Assembly: GCF_017163755.1 (NCBI RefSeq)
Contig: NZ_JAFIWC010000005.1
Span: 1 to 64,000, forward strand
Origin: Xanthomonas sp.
GTDB taxonomy: Bacteria > Pseudomonadota > Gammaproteobacteria > Xanthomonadales > Xanthomonadaceae
Reading direction: 5' to 3'
Length of the DNA stretch: 64,000 nt
Positions 9,994-19,165 of this stretch are shown one piece after another. Position 1 is the first letter of the stretch, and the number at the start of each line of letters is the position of its first letter. The translations under genes and the position numbers were made by a program. A model generated the notes under the pieces. That model saw only the letters and a list, made by a program, of their open reading frames with translations. It did no database searches and was not told the origin of the DNA.

Positions 9994-11547
9994 ATGGGAG
10001 TGCTACGCCTGTTGCTGGTCGCTGTACTGGGTTCGCTGGCGGCGGTTGCCGCGGCGCAGCCCGCGGCGCGCGAGATCGCGCTCGACGTGCAGGGGCCGAC
10101 CTCGCCGCGCGACCGCTTCTACGACCTGTCGGTGGGCGCGGACTATCCGGGCACGCTGAGCCGCGAAGACAGCCTGGCGCAGTTGCGCACGGCCCGCGAC
10201 GAGCTGGGCTTCCGCTACCTGCGCTTCCACGCGATCTTCCACGACGTGCTCGGCACCTATCGCGAGGTCGACGGGCGCCCGGTCTACGACTGGAGCGGGA
10301 TCGACCGGCTGTACGACCGCATGCTCGGCATGGGCATCCGCCCGTTCGTCGAACTCGGCTTCACCCCGGAGGCGATGAAGACCTCCGACCAGCGACTCTT
10401 CTACTGGAAGGGCAACACCTCGCATCCGCAGCTGGACAAGTGGACCGCGCTGGTGGACGCGTTCGTGCGCCACGTGCGCCAGCGCTATGGCGAGGAGGAG
10501 GTGCGCCGCTGGTACTTCGAGGTGTGGAACGAACCGAACCTGGCCGGTTTCTGGGAAGGCGCCGACCAGCCGGCGTATTTCGCGTTGTACGCCGCCACGG
10601 CGAAGGCGATCAAGCGCATCGACCCGCAGCTGCGGGTCGGCGGCCCGGCGACCGCGGGCGCGGCGTGGGTGCCGGAGTTCATCGCCCATGCGCATGCCAA
10701 CGGGACGCCGCTGGATTTCATCACCACCCACACCTATGGCGTGGACGGCGGCTTCCTGGACGAGAAGGGCGAGAGCGACACCAAGCTGTCGCCGGCGCCC
10801 GATGCGATCAGCGGCGACGTGCGCCGCGTGCGCCAGCAGATCCAGGCTTCGCCGATGCCGGGGCTGCCGCTGTACTTCACCGAGTGGAGCAGCAGCTACA
10901 CGCCGCGCGATCCGGTGCACGACGCCTACCTGAGCGCGGCCTACATCCTGAGCAAGCTCAAGGCGGTCGAAGGGCTGGTGCAGGGCATGAGCTACTGGAC
11001 CTACAGCGACCTGTTCGAGGAACCGGGTCCGCCGACCGCGCCGTTCCAGGGCGGTTTCGGCCTGCTCAATCCGCAGGGCGTCCGCAAGCCGGCGTACTTC
11101 GCCTACAAGTACCTCAACGCGCTGGGCCAGCGCCAGCTACGCAACGCCGATCCGCAGAGCTACGCCACCTACGACGGCGGCGTGCTGAAACTGCTGGCCT
11201 GGGAATTCGTCGCGCCGAACCAGGACAAGAGCAACCGCCCGTACTTCACCCAGGTGCTGCCGGCGGCGCCGGCCGCGCCGCTGCGCCTGCGCCTGCGCGG
11301 ACTGGCGCCGGGCGCCTACACGCTGGCGATCCGCCGCACCGGTTTCGACGCCAACGACGCGTACAGCGCCTACCTGCGCATGGGCGCGCCGCCGGCGCTG
11401 ACCGCCGAACAGCTGCGCCAGTTGCAGCACAGGACCGCCGATGCGCCGGAACTGCGTCAAGTGCGCGTCGGCAAGGACGGCAGCGCGCAGCTGGAGGTTG
11501 CGATGCGTGCCAACGACGTGGTGCTGGTCGAGCTGAGCCCGCGCTAG
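9994..11547 (+). CDS. Glycoside hydrolase family 39 (beta-xylosidase-like), secreted
   Basis: This 517-residue protein has a signal peptide (cleavage near AAA-Q, residue 21) and a GH39 TIM-barrel. The catalytic acid/base is Glu180 in WNEPN and the nucleophile Glu297 in FTEWSSS, the two signatures of clan GH-A family 39. A C-terminal beta-sandwich region follows at about 395-517. Characterised GH39 members act on xylosides or iduronides; for a plant-associated bacterium an action on plant wall or exopolysaccharide is plausible but not shown. The ATG at 9994 follows GAGAGGGG. The 254 bases to the divergent M35 gene hold both promoters. No partner genes for a full polysaccharide-utilisation locus are adjacent. 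Confidence 0.88.
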   Translation: MGVLRLLLVAVLGSLAAVAAAQPAAREIALDVQGPTSPRDRFYDLSVGADYPGTLSREDSLAQLRTARDELGFRYLRFHAIFHDVLGTYREVDGRPVYDWSGIDRLYDRMLGMGIRPFVELGFTPEAMKTSDQRLFYWKGNTSHPQLDKWTALVDAFVRHVRQRYGEEEVRRWYFEVWNEPNLAGFWEGADQPAYFALYAATAKAIKRIDPQLRVGGPATAGAAWVPEFIAHAHANGTPLDFITTHTYGVDGGFLDEKGESDTKLSPAPDAISGDVRRVRQQIQASPMPGLPLYFTEWSSSYTPRDPVHDAYLSAAYILSKLKAVEGLVQGMSYWTYSDLFEEPGPPTAPFQGGFGLLNPQGVRKPAYFAYKYLNALGQRQLRNADPQSYATYDGGVLKLLAWEFVAPNQDKSNRPYFTQVLPAAPAAPLRLRLRGLAPGAYTLAIRRTGFDANDAYSAYLRMGAPPALTAEQLRQLQHRTADAPELRQVRVGKDGSAQLEVAMRANDVVLVELSPR

Positions 11548-11563
11548 CGGGCGTTACGCCCGC
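11547..11563 (+). terminator. Weak hairpin at the end of the GH39 gene
   Basis: GCGGGCG TTA CGCCCGC forms a 7-bp stem directly at the stop codon, followed by TGTTTG. This is a possible weak terminator. The remaining bases to 11877 hold nothing I can support as coding. Confidence 0.35.
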
Positions 11564-11877
11564 CTGTTTGCGGGCGATCGCACCCGTGGAAAGGACCCTG
11601 GTTGTCCGCGCCGTCAGCCGCGACCGGCCTGGATCGCATGGTCACGGCTGATGCCGTGGCCGGCAATGCGGCGCCCGCTTCGATGTCCGTATTCAAGAAG
11701 CGCTAGTGGCTCGCTGCCGCGTCTGCGCCGCACGCCGGTCCGGCATCGACTGAACGTGCGCGAGGCGATCGCATGGCCTGTGCCGCACGGTCAGCGCATT
11801 CGGCAAGCCACGCCGTGGACGATGTCCCGCGTGCGCAAGCCGACGTTGCGCGATTGCCTTCAGCAAGACGCCGAGGC

Positions 11878-12756
11878 TCAGTGCGAGCGATCGACCGCCA
11901 TGCGCGCCAGCGCGGCCAGCGCATCGGCGCGGGTGCCGTAGGCGTCCAGGCTGTCGCGCATCTGCACCGCCAGCTCGGACAGCTTGGCCTTGGCGCCGTC
12001 CATGCCGAGCAGCGCCGGATAGGTGGACTTGGCCTGCGCCGCGTCCTTGCCGGCGGTCTTGCCGAGCTGCTCGGAACTGGCCTCGATGTCGAGGATGTCG
12101 TCGCGCACCTGGAACGCCAGGCCCAGCGCGGTGGCGAAGCGGTCCAGTTGCGCCAGCGCGCTGGGTTCCGCGCCGCCGCCGAGCGCGCCCAGGCGCACGC
12201 TGGCGCGGATCAGCGCGCCGGTCTTCAGCGCATGCATGTGCTGCAGCTCGGCCAGCGCCTGCACCGTGCCGGTGGCATCGATGTCCAGCGCCTGGCCGCC
12301 GCACATGCCGGTGGCGCCCGACGCCTGGGCCAGCGTCTGCAGCCAGCGCACGCGCAGCGCGGCGTCGGCGTCGGCGTTGGCCAGCAGTTCGAAGGCCAGC
12401 GTCTGCAGCGCGTCGCCGGCGAGGATCGCGGTGGCTTCGTCGAAGGCGATGTGCACCGTCGGTTGGCCGCGGCGCAGCGCGTCGTCGTCCATCGCCGGCA
12501 GGTCGTCGTGGACCAGCGAATAGGCGTGGATCAGTTCCACCGCCAGCGCCGGCGCATCCAGCAGCGACTCCTCGGCGGCGAACAGCGCGCCGCTGGCGTA
12601 GACCAGCAGCGGGCGCATGCGCTTGCCGCCGCCGAGCGCGGCGTGGCGCATCGCGCCGTGCAGGCGCTGCGGCGCGAGCGCCGGATCGGGCAGTGCGTGC
12701 TGCAGGCCGGCTTCCACGCGCGCCTGCCAGCGCGCCAACGCCGCCTCAGCCACCAT
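11878..12756 (-). CDS. ispA: Polyprenyl synthetase, probable (2E,6E)-farnesyl diphosphate synthase
   Basis: This 292-residue trans-isoprenyl diphosphate synthase has GGGKRMRP at 42-49, the first Asp-rich motif DDLPAMDD (84-91) and the second motif RDDILD (about 221-226). It condenses DMAPP/GPP with IPP to make farnesyl diphosphate for quinones, undecaprenyl phosphate and carotenoids. The length matches IspA (299 in E. coli). It is the last gene of tilS-xseB-ispA; its ATG lies within the last 11 bases of xseB, which suggests translational coupling. A dxs gene often follows ispA in other gammaproteobacteria but is not here. Confidence 0.93.
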   Translation of the reverse strand: MVAEAALARWQARVEAGLQHALPDPALAPQRLHGAMRHAALGGGKRMRPLLVYASGALFAAEESLLDAPALAVELIHAYSLVHDDLPAMDDDALRRGQPTVHIAFDEATAILAGDALQTLAFELLANADADAALRVRWLQTLAQASGATGMCGGQALDIDATGTVQALAELQHMHALKTGALIRASVRLGALGGGAEPSALAQLDRFATALGLAFQVRDDILDIEASSEQLGKTAGKDAAQAKSTYPALLGMDGAKAKLSELAVQMRDSLDAYGTRADALAALARMAVDRSH

Positions 12757-13006
12757 GGAGCGGCGGATCGAAGGGCTCGGCGCTGTCGGGCTGTTCCGGG
12801 TCGGTGAGCAGGCGCACGCGCAGTTCGGCCTGTTCCAGCGCCTGCTGGCATTGCCGGTACAGGCCGATGCCGCGCTCGTAGGCGGTCAGCGACTGTTCCA
12901 GGCTCAGCTCGCCGGTTTCCATCTTCTCCACCAGCACTTCCAGCTCCTCGAGCGATTGCTCGAAGACGGCCACCGGGGAAACGTCGTTCGTGGGCTTCTT
13001 GGGCAT
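12746..13006 (-). CDS. xseB: Exodeoxyribonuclease VII small subunit
   Basis: This 86-residue XseB protein has the family motif FEQSLEELE at 15-23, followed by [16 protein letters not shown] and [12 protein letters not shown], forming the usual pair of helices. XseB binds XseA in the single-strand exonuclease VII complex. The tail (66-86) is acidic and variable. The ATG at 13006 is 31 bases after the tilS stop, and its end overlaps ispA by 11 bases. The large subunit gene xseA is not in this window. Confidence 0.95.
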   Translation of the reverse strand: MPKKPTNDVSPVAVFEQSLEELEVLVEKMETGELSLEQSLTAYERGIGLYRQCQQALEQAELRVRLLTDPEQPDSAEPFDPPLHGG

Positions 13007-13037
13007 CGCGGAAGTGTGCGCGGCGCGGACGGCAGGG

Positions 13038-14369
13038 TCAATGCGAGGCAGGTGAAGGCGCGCAGCGCAGCTGCGCGGCATGGCGCTGCAGCCAGGCATG
13101 CAGCGGCGCGGACAGCAGGCGGTCGCCGGCGGCGAGCAGTTCGTCGCCGCGCGACAGCAACGGCAGGCGGTCGCGCTGCCAAGGCGGCACCGCGGCCTGC
13201 TGCAGCGCGTGCTTGAGCAGGTGCGAGTGCTGGCGCCCGGGCAGCACGATGCGCTCGCCGCCACGGCGCAGGTGCACGCGCAGCGGCGCGTCGAAGGCCA
13301 GCGGCGCGGCGGCGAGCAGTTGCAGTTGCCGGCCGTCGGGCAGGCGCAGCGGCGCGCGCCCGTCCCAGGTGGCTTCCCATGCCGCGGGCAGCGGCGCGGG
13401 ATCGACGTGCGCGTACAGCGCCTCGCGCCAGCGGCGGATGCTGGCGCCATGCCAGGCGAAGCCGGCCTGTGCGTCGTGGCGCGCGGTCAGCAGTTCGCGC
13501 TCGACCGCGGCGACGCCGGCGGCGGGCAGCGGCGGCAGCGCCAGCTGCTCGATCCACAGCCGCAGCACCCGCGCGCGGCGCGCCGCCGGCAATGCGCACA
13601 GCGCCGCAACCGAAAGCTGCGCCGCATCGCCGCGCTGCGCCGACGCCAGCGCGCGGCGGTCCTCCTCGCCGAGCAGCTCGGCGCCGTCGGCGCACAGCTG
13701 CGCGCTGCGCGCGAGCGCGGCATCGGCGTGCGGCCAGCGCTGGCGCAGCAGCGGCAATACCTGCAGGCGCAGGAAATTGCGGTCGAAGCCGGGATCGGCG
13801 TTGCTCGGGTCTTCGATCCAGCGCAGCGCATGCCGCTGCGCATACGCGTGCAGGTCGCTGCGCGGCAGCGCCAGCAGCGGCCGCCACAGCATGCCGTGGG
13901 CGAAACCGCGCAGGCCGTGCATCGCCGCCAGACCGTCCGGGCCGGAGGCGCGCAGCGCGCGCAGCAGGAAGGTCTCGGCCTGGTCGTCGCGGTGTTGCGC
14001 CAGCGCCAGCCACTCGCCGGCGGCCAGCGCCTGGGCGAAGGCCGCGCGCCGGGCCTGTCGCGCCGCCGCCTCCAGGCCGTGGCCGCTGTCGCGCGGCACC
14101 TGCACGCGCAGCACCTGCAGCGGGACCGCCAGTGCCGCACAGACCGCGGCGCACTGCGCGGCCCAGGCGTCGGCGTCGGCGTGCAGGCCGTGGTGCACGT
14201 GCACCGCGCGCAGCCCGGCGCGGCGGTAGTGCGGCTGCTGCGCCAGGGCATGCAGCAACACGCTGGAATCCAGCCCGCCGCTGAAACCGACCAGCATCGC
14301 GGCCGGTGCCGGGTCGGGCAGGGCGGCGCTCACGGGGCAGGGCGGTGCGCTGGGGGAACGGGCGGTCAT
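13038..14369 (-). CDS. tilS: tRNA(Ile)-lysidine synthetase
   Basis: This 443-residue TilS has the N-type ATP-pyrophosphatase P-loop SGGLDSS at residues 30-36, then HHGLHADAD and [13 protein letters not shown], the TilS-specific catalytic segment. The TilS substrate-binding and C-terminal domains follow from about 220 and 370. It converts C34 of the CAU-anticodon isoleucine tRNA to lysidine, which is essential for AUA decoding. First gene of a tilS-xseB-ispA operon. The 344 bases upstream (14370-14713) show no gene. Confidence 0.95.
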   Translation of the reverse strand: MTARSPSAPPCPVSAALPDPAPAAMLVGFSGGLDSSVLLHALAQQPHYRRAGLRAVHVHHGLHADADAWAAQCAAVCAALAVPLQVLRVQVPRDSGHGLEAAARQARRAAFAQALAAGEWLALAQHRDDQAETFLLRALRASGPDGLAAMHGLRGFAHGMLWRPLLALPRSDLHAYAQRHALRWIEDPSNADPGFDRNFLRLQVLPLLRQRWPHADAALARSAQLCADGAELLGEEDRRALASAQRGDAAQLSVAALCALPAARRARVLRLWIEQLALPPLPAAGVAAVERELLTARHDAQAGFAWHGASIRRWREALYAHVDPAPLPAAWEATWDGRAPLRLPDGRQLQLLAAAPLAFDAPLRVHLRRGGERIVLPGRQHSHLLKHALQQAAVPPWQRDRLPLLSRGDELLAAGDRLLSAPLHAWLQRHAAQLRCAPSPASH

Positions 14370-14713
14370 CGCGTCACTTTAGAGGCTGGCGCCGGCTGGC
14401 GCGATTGGGGAATGCACCCTTGCCGCACCGCGGCCGGTGCGGGCACGCACGCGGCATGCAGGCCGATCGCGAGCGGGCGCGAGCGCTGCGCGTGGTGCGC
14501 GCGCGGCGTGTCGCATGCCGGGCGTGACCTGTCCCGGCGGTGGGACGGCGCACCACGCCGCGGCACGGTACCTGCGCCATGTCGCGGATGTGGGAGGAGC
14601 GCGGCGGCGTCCCGCGCCGAAGATCCATTGCCACCGCGACGTCGCGCAGGCGGCGGCGCGTGCCTGGTGTGCGTGCGCGACAGCCCTGCGCCTGTCGCGT
14701 TCCCGCGCGCCGG
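14370..14713. other. Intergenic region upstream of tilS
   Basis: This 344-bp GC-rich stretch lies between two minus-strand genes. It probably holds the tilS promoter and the 3' end of the phoA operon. No clear hairpin with T-tract, RNA gene or coding sequence was seen. Confidence 0.5.
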
Positions 14714-15274
14714 TCAGTGCGCCGGTTCGGGCACTTCGCGGTTGGCGCGGTCGATGAAGTACCAGCGCCCGCCCAGCATCGGGGTGTGTCCGTCGAGACC
14801 GGGCGTGCCGCGGCGGCAGCCGTCGCAGACCTGTGCCACGCCGTTCTCGAACGGCCAGGCGAAGTCGTGGACCGGCGCGATCACTTCGCGCAGTTGCTGG
14901 TCGTAGAAGCCGATGCGGCCATGGAAGATGCCGCGGGTCAGGCCTTCGACGAAATAGTCAGGACCGTTGTCCCAGAGGATCACCGGCAGACTGCTGCCGT
15001 CGGCACGCACGTAGTAGAACTGGTTCTCCACGGTCAGCACGGACAGGCCATCGGCGTCGAACTGCAGGCGCCGCACCGCCTGCGGCGACAGCGCCAGGCG
15101 CCCGTCGGCGCCGACGCTGCAGCCGGGCACGACGTCCCGGTCGGTGTTCGGATCGGCCAGCCGGCAGGCCTGGTCGGCCTGCGCCCAGGCGTACGGCGTC
15201 GCGGTCAGCGCCGCCAGCGCGAGCAGCCAGGGTGCGCCGCGCGCGACCGTGCGCCGATGCCGCGTGGTCCTCAT
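14714..15274 (-). CDS. Exported WG-repeat-like hypothetical protein coupled to phoA
   Basis: This 186-residue protein has an N-terminal signal sequence, with a hydrophobic core at about 14-28 and cleavage near AWA-Q. Residues 110-155 hold a GRIGFYDQQLREVIAP-type unit followed by FAWPFENGVAQVC, which resembles the WG repeat (G-x-x-G-[FY]-[ID]-x-x-G-x-x-V-I-x-P). CDGC gives a cysteine pair shortly after. The ATG overlaps the TGA of the upstream phosphatase gene (ATGA), so the two are co-translated. A 29-codon upstream extension in the same frame lies inside phoA and is rejected. Function is unknown; the coupling suggests a periplasmic partner of the phosphatase. Confidence 0.72.
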   Translation of the reverse strand: MRTTRHRRTVARGAPWLLALAALTATPYAWAQADQACRLADPNTDRDVVPGCSVGADGRLALSPQAVRRLQFDADGLSVLTVENQFYYVRADGSSLPVILWDNGPDYFVEGLTRGIFHGRIGFYDQQLREVIAPVHDFAWPFENGVAQVCDGCRRGTPGLDGHTPMLGGRWYFIDRANREVPEPAH

Positions 15275-16974
15275 TTCGCCGTGGCGGCGTCGGCCATGAA
15301 CGCGGCCGGCTTGGGCAGTTCCACCGGCACGCCGTCGCCGTTGCAGGTGCCCGCGCGGCACAGGCGCTCGCGCAGCGCCGGGGTCGCCTGCACGATCACG
15401 TGGTAGATCACGTTCTCTTCCAGGCTGCCGCGGAACGCGTCGCTGCCGGGACCGCGCGCCCAGATGCCGACGTCGTCGCCGCCATGGGTCTCGGACTTGG
15501 TCGGCACCAGCGCCTCCTGCATGAAGTCCGGGTGCTCGGTGTCCACATGGGTCAGGTCCGGGCGGCCCTTGGCCGGCTCGAAGGCGCTGGGCGCGTGCGG
15601 ATGGGTCTTGGCGCCGGCCGGCTGCTGGTTGCTGGCGCCGGTATGGCCCGGGCCGTTGGCGTAGCTCAGCGTGGTGTAGGGCTGGCCATTGCCGTCAAGC
15701 GCCAGTTCGCCGGTGTTGGCGTCCTCGCCGCTGGTGCCGCGCACCTTGCCCAGGATCGGGTTGCCGCGTTGCGGATAGCCGACGAAGTTCAGCGTGTGCG
15801 AATGGTCGGCGGTGACCACGATCAGCGTGTCCTCGGCCGAGGTGGCGTCCATCGCCGCCTTGACCGCCTCGGACAGGGCGATGGTCTCGTCCAGCGCGCG
15901 GAACGCGTTGCCGGCATGGTGGGCGTGGTCGATGCGGCCGCCCTCGACCATCAGCACGTAGCCGTCGCCGCTGCGCGACAGGCTGCGGATCGCGGTGCGG
16001 GTCATCTCGGCCAGGCTCGGATCGCCGTTGGCGCCCGGCTCGCGGTCGTGGTCGTACTGCATGTGGTCCGGTTCGAACAGGCCGAACAGCGCCGGCGCCT
16101 CCTGCGCCGCCTCCAGCTGGCCGCGATTCCACACGTAGGCGCCCTGCGGATGGCGCTGGCGCCATTCGCCGACCAGGTCGCGGCCGTCCAGGCGCAGGCC
16201 GACCTTGTCGTCGTATTCCGGGTCGCGCTGCTCGACGGTGGTGAACTGCGCGCGGCCGCCGGCCAGCATCACCTGCGGGCCGCGGCCGAAGCGCGCGCTC
16301 ACCAGCTGCTGGGCGATGTCGCGGCAGCCTTCGGCCACCGCCTTTTCCGGCAGGTCGGTGTCGCTTTCCCAGTTGCGGTCGGGCGAATGCGAATAGGTGG
16401 CCGCCGGCGTGGCGTGGGTCAGCCGGGTGGTGGTGACGATGCCGGTGGCCAGGCCGGCGCTGTCGGCCAGCTCCAGCCAGGTCAGCAGCTGCTTGCCGCG
16501 GCTGTCGGCGCAGGCGTCGCGCTTGCCGGCGCTGACCCCGATCGCGCCCATGTGGGTCTTCACCCCGGTGGTGATCGCGGTCATGGTGCCGGCCGAATCC
16601 GGGGTCTGCGAATCGGTGTTGTAGGTCTTGCTCAGCGCGGTCGCCGGGAACGCCTCCCACGACAGCTGGTTCTCCTCGCCAGGGGTGCCCTTGCGCTGGC
16701 CGTCGAGGATGCGCGCGGCGGCGACCGTGGTCAGGCTCATGCCGTCGCCGAGGAACAGGATCACGTTCTTGGCCTTGCCGCGCATCGCGCCGTTGCCGGC
16801 CGCCTTGGCCGCGCCGCTGCGGTACCACCAGTCAGGGGTCTCGCCCTGCGGATGGGTCACGGCGGGAACGTCGATGGCCACCGCCGCGGCGGCCGCCGGC
16901 TGGCGCGGCGCGCTGGCGCAGGCGGCCAGCAGCAGGGTGGAGGCGGCGGCGAAGGCAGGAACGAGATGGCGCAT
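15271..16974 (-). CDS. phoA: Alkaline phosphatase (PhoA family), predicted lipoprotein
   Basis: This 567-residue alkaline phosphatase has a lipobox LAAC at 16-19, so the mature protein is probably anchored to the outer membrane by Cys19. GDGMS (76-80) supplies the metal-binding Asp77, and the nucleophile is Ser127 in TPDSAGT. The zinc/magnesium ligands continue in EGGRIDHAHH, TADHSHT and SETHGGDD. It releases phosphate from phosphomonoesters in the periplasm. It is translationally coupled with the following WG-repeat gene. I looked for a PhoB box upstream (16975-17126) and did not see a convincing pair of CTGTCAT repeats. Confidence 0.93.
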   Translation of the reverse strand: MRHLVPAFAAASTLLLAACASAPRQPAAAAAVAIDVPAVTHPQGETPDWWYRSGAAKAAGNGAMRGKAKNVILFLGDGMSLTTVAAARILDGQRKGTPGEENQLSWEAFPATALSKTYNTDSQTPDSAGTMTAITTGVKTHMGAIGVSAGKRDACADSRGKQLLTWLELADSAGLATGIVTTTRLTHATPAATYSHSPDRNWESDTDLPEKAVAEGCRDIAQQLVSARFGRGPQVMLAGGRAQFTTVEQRDPEYDDKVGLRLDGRDLVGEWRQRHPQGAYVWNRGQLEAAQEAPALFGLFEPDHMQYDHDREPGANGDPSLAEMTRTAIRSLSRSGDGYVLMVEGGRIDHAHHAGNAFRALDETIALSEAVKAAMDATSAEDTLIVVTADHSHTLNFVGYPQRGNPILGKVRGTSGEDANTGELALDGNGQPYTTLSYANGPGHTGASNQQPAGAKTHPHAPSAFEPAKGRPDLTHVDTEHPDFMQEALVPTKSETHGGDDVGIWARGPGSDAFRGSLEENVIYHVIVQATPALRERLCRAGTCNGDGVPVELPKPAAFMADAATAK

Positions 16975-17126
16975 GCAGTTGGACGGCTCTTGAACGAAAA
17001 GACGCGAACATTATGCCGGCTGCGAAAAGGCACACCGATGACATCCCGCCTTTCCAGCCATGGCGTCGCCGCCGGCACCGCCCTGGGTTATGGTGACGGG
17101 CTTCGAGGTTTTTGCGGATAGCGTCC

Positions 17127-18467
17127 ATGAAACTGGTGTCGGCCTGGTTACGCATTCCGTTCTGGCAGCGCGTGGTGGCCGGCTTCGTGCTCGGTGCGCT
17201 GGCCGGCTGGGCGATGGGGCCGGCGGCGGAGACCTGGTTCGGTCCGCTGGGCGACCTGTACGTCACCCTGATCAAGATGATCGCGGTGCCGCTGGTGTTC
17301 TTCGCGGTGATCAACGCGATCTCCTCGCTGCACGGGCAGAAGTCAGTGGCGGCGCTGGGCGGGCGCACCTTCCTGTGGTTCATCGTCACCGCGACGCTGG
17401 CGGTGGCGATCGGCCTGGGCGTGGGCACGTTGCTGCAGCCGGGCGCCGGGCATTTCGGCCTGAGCGTGGATGCGGCGTGGAAGCCGCGCGACGTGCCCAG
17501 CCCGATCAAGGTGCTGCTGGACGTGGTGCCGTCCAACCCGTTCTACGCGCTGACCGGCATCGGCACCCGCACCAACGCCGCCGGCGAGACCGTGCTGGCG
17601 GCCGGGCGCGGCTCGATCCTGCCGGTGATCTTCTTCGCCGCGCTGCTGGGCTTTGCGATGGTCAAGCTCGGCGACCGCGTCGCCGAGGCGCGCAAGCTCA
17701 CCGGGCAGATGAGCGAGATCATGATCCAGGTCACCCGCTTCGTGCTGGAAGTGACCCCGATCGGCACCTTCGGCCTGATCGCCGCGCTGGTCGGCGCCTA
17801 CGGCTTCGAGAAGCTGCTGCCGCTGGGCAATTTCGTCTTCGCGCTGTACCTGGCCTGCGCGCTGCACATCGTGCTGGTCTACGGCAGCCTGCTGCTGGCG
17901 CACGGGCTCAATCCGCTGAAGTTCTTCCGCGGCGCCGCGCCGGGCATGCAGGTGGCGTTCGTCAGCTCGTCCAGCTTCGCGGCGATGCCGGTGGCGATGC
18001 GCTCGATCACCCACAACCTGGGCGTCAACAAGGACTACGCCGCGTTCGCGGTGCCGCTGGGCGCCAGCATCAAGATGGACGGGTGCGGCGCGATCTACCC
18101 GGCGCTGTGCGCGGTGTTCATCGCCCAGTACACCGGCGTGCCGCTGACCGCCGACCAGTATTTCGTGGTGCTGATCGCCTCGGTGCTGGGCAGCTTCGGC
18201 ACCGCCGGCGTGCCGGGCACCGCGGTGGTGATGGCCACGGTGGTGCTGAGCGCGGCCAACCTGCCGCTGGAGGTGATCGGCTACCTGTACGCGATCGACC
18301 GCGTGCTGGACATGATGCGCACGATGACCAACGTCACCGGGCAGATGCTGGTGCCGGTGCTGGTGGCGAAGGAGACCGGGCTGCTCGACCAGGCGGTCTA
18401 CGACGCAGCCCCGACCAACGTCGGCATCGAGGACCCGGCCGGCGACGGCGCGGACCGCCGCGCATGA
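17127..18467 (+). CDS. Dicarboxylate/amino-acid:cation symporter (DAACS family)
   Basis: This 446-residue integral membrane protein of the GltP/DctA family has about eight transmembrane segments with re-entrant hairpins. The Ser-rich motif SSSSFAAMP is at about 288-296. The cation/substrate motif NKDYAAFAVPLGASIKMDG and the MRTMTNVTGQ segment near the end are also clear. It imports C4-dicarboxylates, glutamate or related solutes with H+ or Na+; which solute cannot be told from sequence. The ATG at 17127 is chosen over TTG at 17112 because the protein then begins MKLVSAW in the usual way. Its stop overlaps the start of the GNAT gene (ATGA). Confidence 0.9.
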   Translation: MKLVSAWLRIPFWQRVVAGFVLGALAGWAMGPAAETWFGPLGDLYVTLIKMIAVPLVFFAVINAISSLHGQKSVAALGGRTFLWFIVTATLAVAIGLGVGTLLQPGAGHFGLSVDAAWKPRDVPSPIKVLLDVVPSNPFYALTGIGTRTNAAGETVLAAGRGSILPVIFFAALLGFAMVKLGDRVAEARKLTGQMSEIMIQVTRFVLEVTPIGTFGLIAALVGAYGFEKLLPLGNFVFALYLACALHIVLVYGSLLLAHGLNPLKFFRGAAPGMQVAFVSSSSFAAMPVAMRSITHNLGVNKDYAAFAVPLGASIKMDGCGAIYPALCAVFIAQYTGVPLTADQYFVVLIASVLGSFGTAGVPGTAVVMATVVLSAANLPLEVIGYLYAIDRVLDMMRTMTNVTGQMLVPVLVAKETGLLDQAVYDAAPTNVGIEDPAGDGADRRA

Positions 18468-18910
18468 GCGCCCAGGCCGGCCAAGAGCGCTATGCCGTGC
18501 AGGCCGAGGTGCCCCCGGTGGACGACTACCGGCGGCTGCGGGTCGCCGCCGGCCTGTCGCCCAAGTCGCAGGACGCGGCCGCGCGCGGCCTGCCGAACAG
18601 CTGTTTCGCGGTCACCGTGCGCCACCAGGGACGCGTCGTCGGCATGGGCCGCATCGTCGGCGACGGCGGCTGCTTCTTCCAGATCGTCGATATCGCCGTC
18701 GAACCGGCGCACCAGCGGCGCGGCCTGGGCCGGCGGATCATGGCCGCGCTGCGCGACTGGCTGGATACGCACGCGGCCGATGGCGCCTATGTATCGCTGC
18801 TCGCCGATGGCGAGGCGCGCCATCTGTACGCGCAGTTCGGCTTCGTCGAGACCGCGCCGGCGTCGGTCGGCATGGCCTGGGTGGCGCGGCGGGGAACGGC
18901 GGATGGCTGA
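18464..18910 (+). CDS. GNAT family N-acetyltransferase
   Basis: This 148-residue single-domain GNAT protein has the acetyl-CoA binding motif A pattern VEPAHQRRGLGRRIMAAL at about 79-96, preceded by the beta4 strand FFQIVDIAV. The C-terminal YAQFGFVETAP matches the beta6-beta7 region. The acceptor is unknown. The ATG overlaps the TGA of the upstream symporter gene, so the two are probably co-transcribed. The 573 bases that follow carry no gene but lead into the fap-like promoter region. Confidence 0.88.
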   Translation: MSAQAGQERYAVQAEVPPVDDYRRLRVAAGLSPKSQDAAARGLPNSCFAVTVRHQGRVVGMGRIVGDGGCFFQIVDIAVEPAHQRRGLGRRIMAALRDWLDTHAADGAYVSLLADGEARHLYAQFGFVETAPASVGMAWVARRGTADG

Positions 18911-19000
18911 GGCCGCTGGCGGCCAGTCCGGTCACGGCTCGCATGCGTCGCGTTGGTGATGCGCGCTGAAGCATTTCGGCCGACGTCCGCGTCGAAAAGG

Positions 19001-19084
19001 TGGGAGCGGCTTCATTCGCGACCGACGATGTACCGCCAGGGCCGGTCGCGGTTGACGGCCACAGGCCACCGATAGCCGCTCCCC
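19001..19084. repeat. Nested inverted-repeat element (Xanthomonas-type palindromic element)
   Basis: Outer arms GGGAGCGGCT (19002-19011) and AGCCGCTCCC (19074-19083) are perfect inverted repeats. Inner arms CGCGACCG (19017-19024) and CGGTCGCG (19043-19050) are also perfect. The half-element GTGGGAGCGGCT followed by GGTCGCG recurs at 63630-63675. It may form a large hairpin between the GNAT gene and the fap-like promoter. Confidence 0.7.
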
Positions 19085-19147
19085 CAGAATCGGTTGGATG
19101 AGGAAGGCCGCCTCGCTCCGGGGGGTGTAAACCTGTAAGCGGGCACG

Positions 19148-19165
19148 TGTTGCAGCGCTGCAACA
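19148..19165. promoter_or_regulatory. 18-bp perfect palindrome, candidate enhancer-binding site
   Basis: TGTTGCAGC/GCTGCAACA is a perfect palindrome centred about 285 bp upstream of the sigma-54 promoter at 19433. Perfect dyads at this distance are typical upstream activator sites for Fis-type HTH enhancer-binding proteins. Assignment to the regulator at 24950-26284 is an inference. Confidence 0.45.

Noticed and set aside
16975-17126. PhoB box upstream of phoA
   Set aside because: Only a weak ATGACAT-like match was found and no second repeat at 11-base spacing.
19141-19155. Second sigma-54-like site (GGGCACG then TTGC) overlapping the palindrome
   Set aside because: The GG to GC spacing is 8 or 9 bases, not 10, so it cannot be a working -24/-12 promoter.
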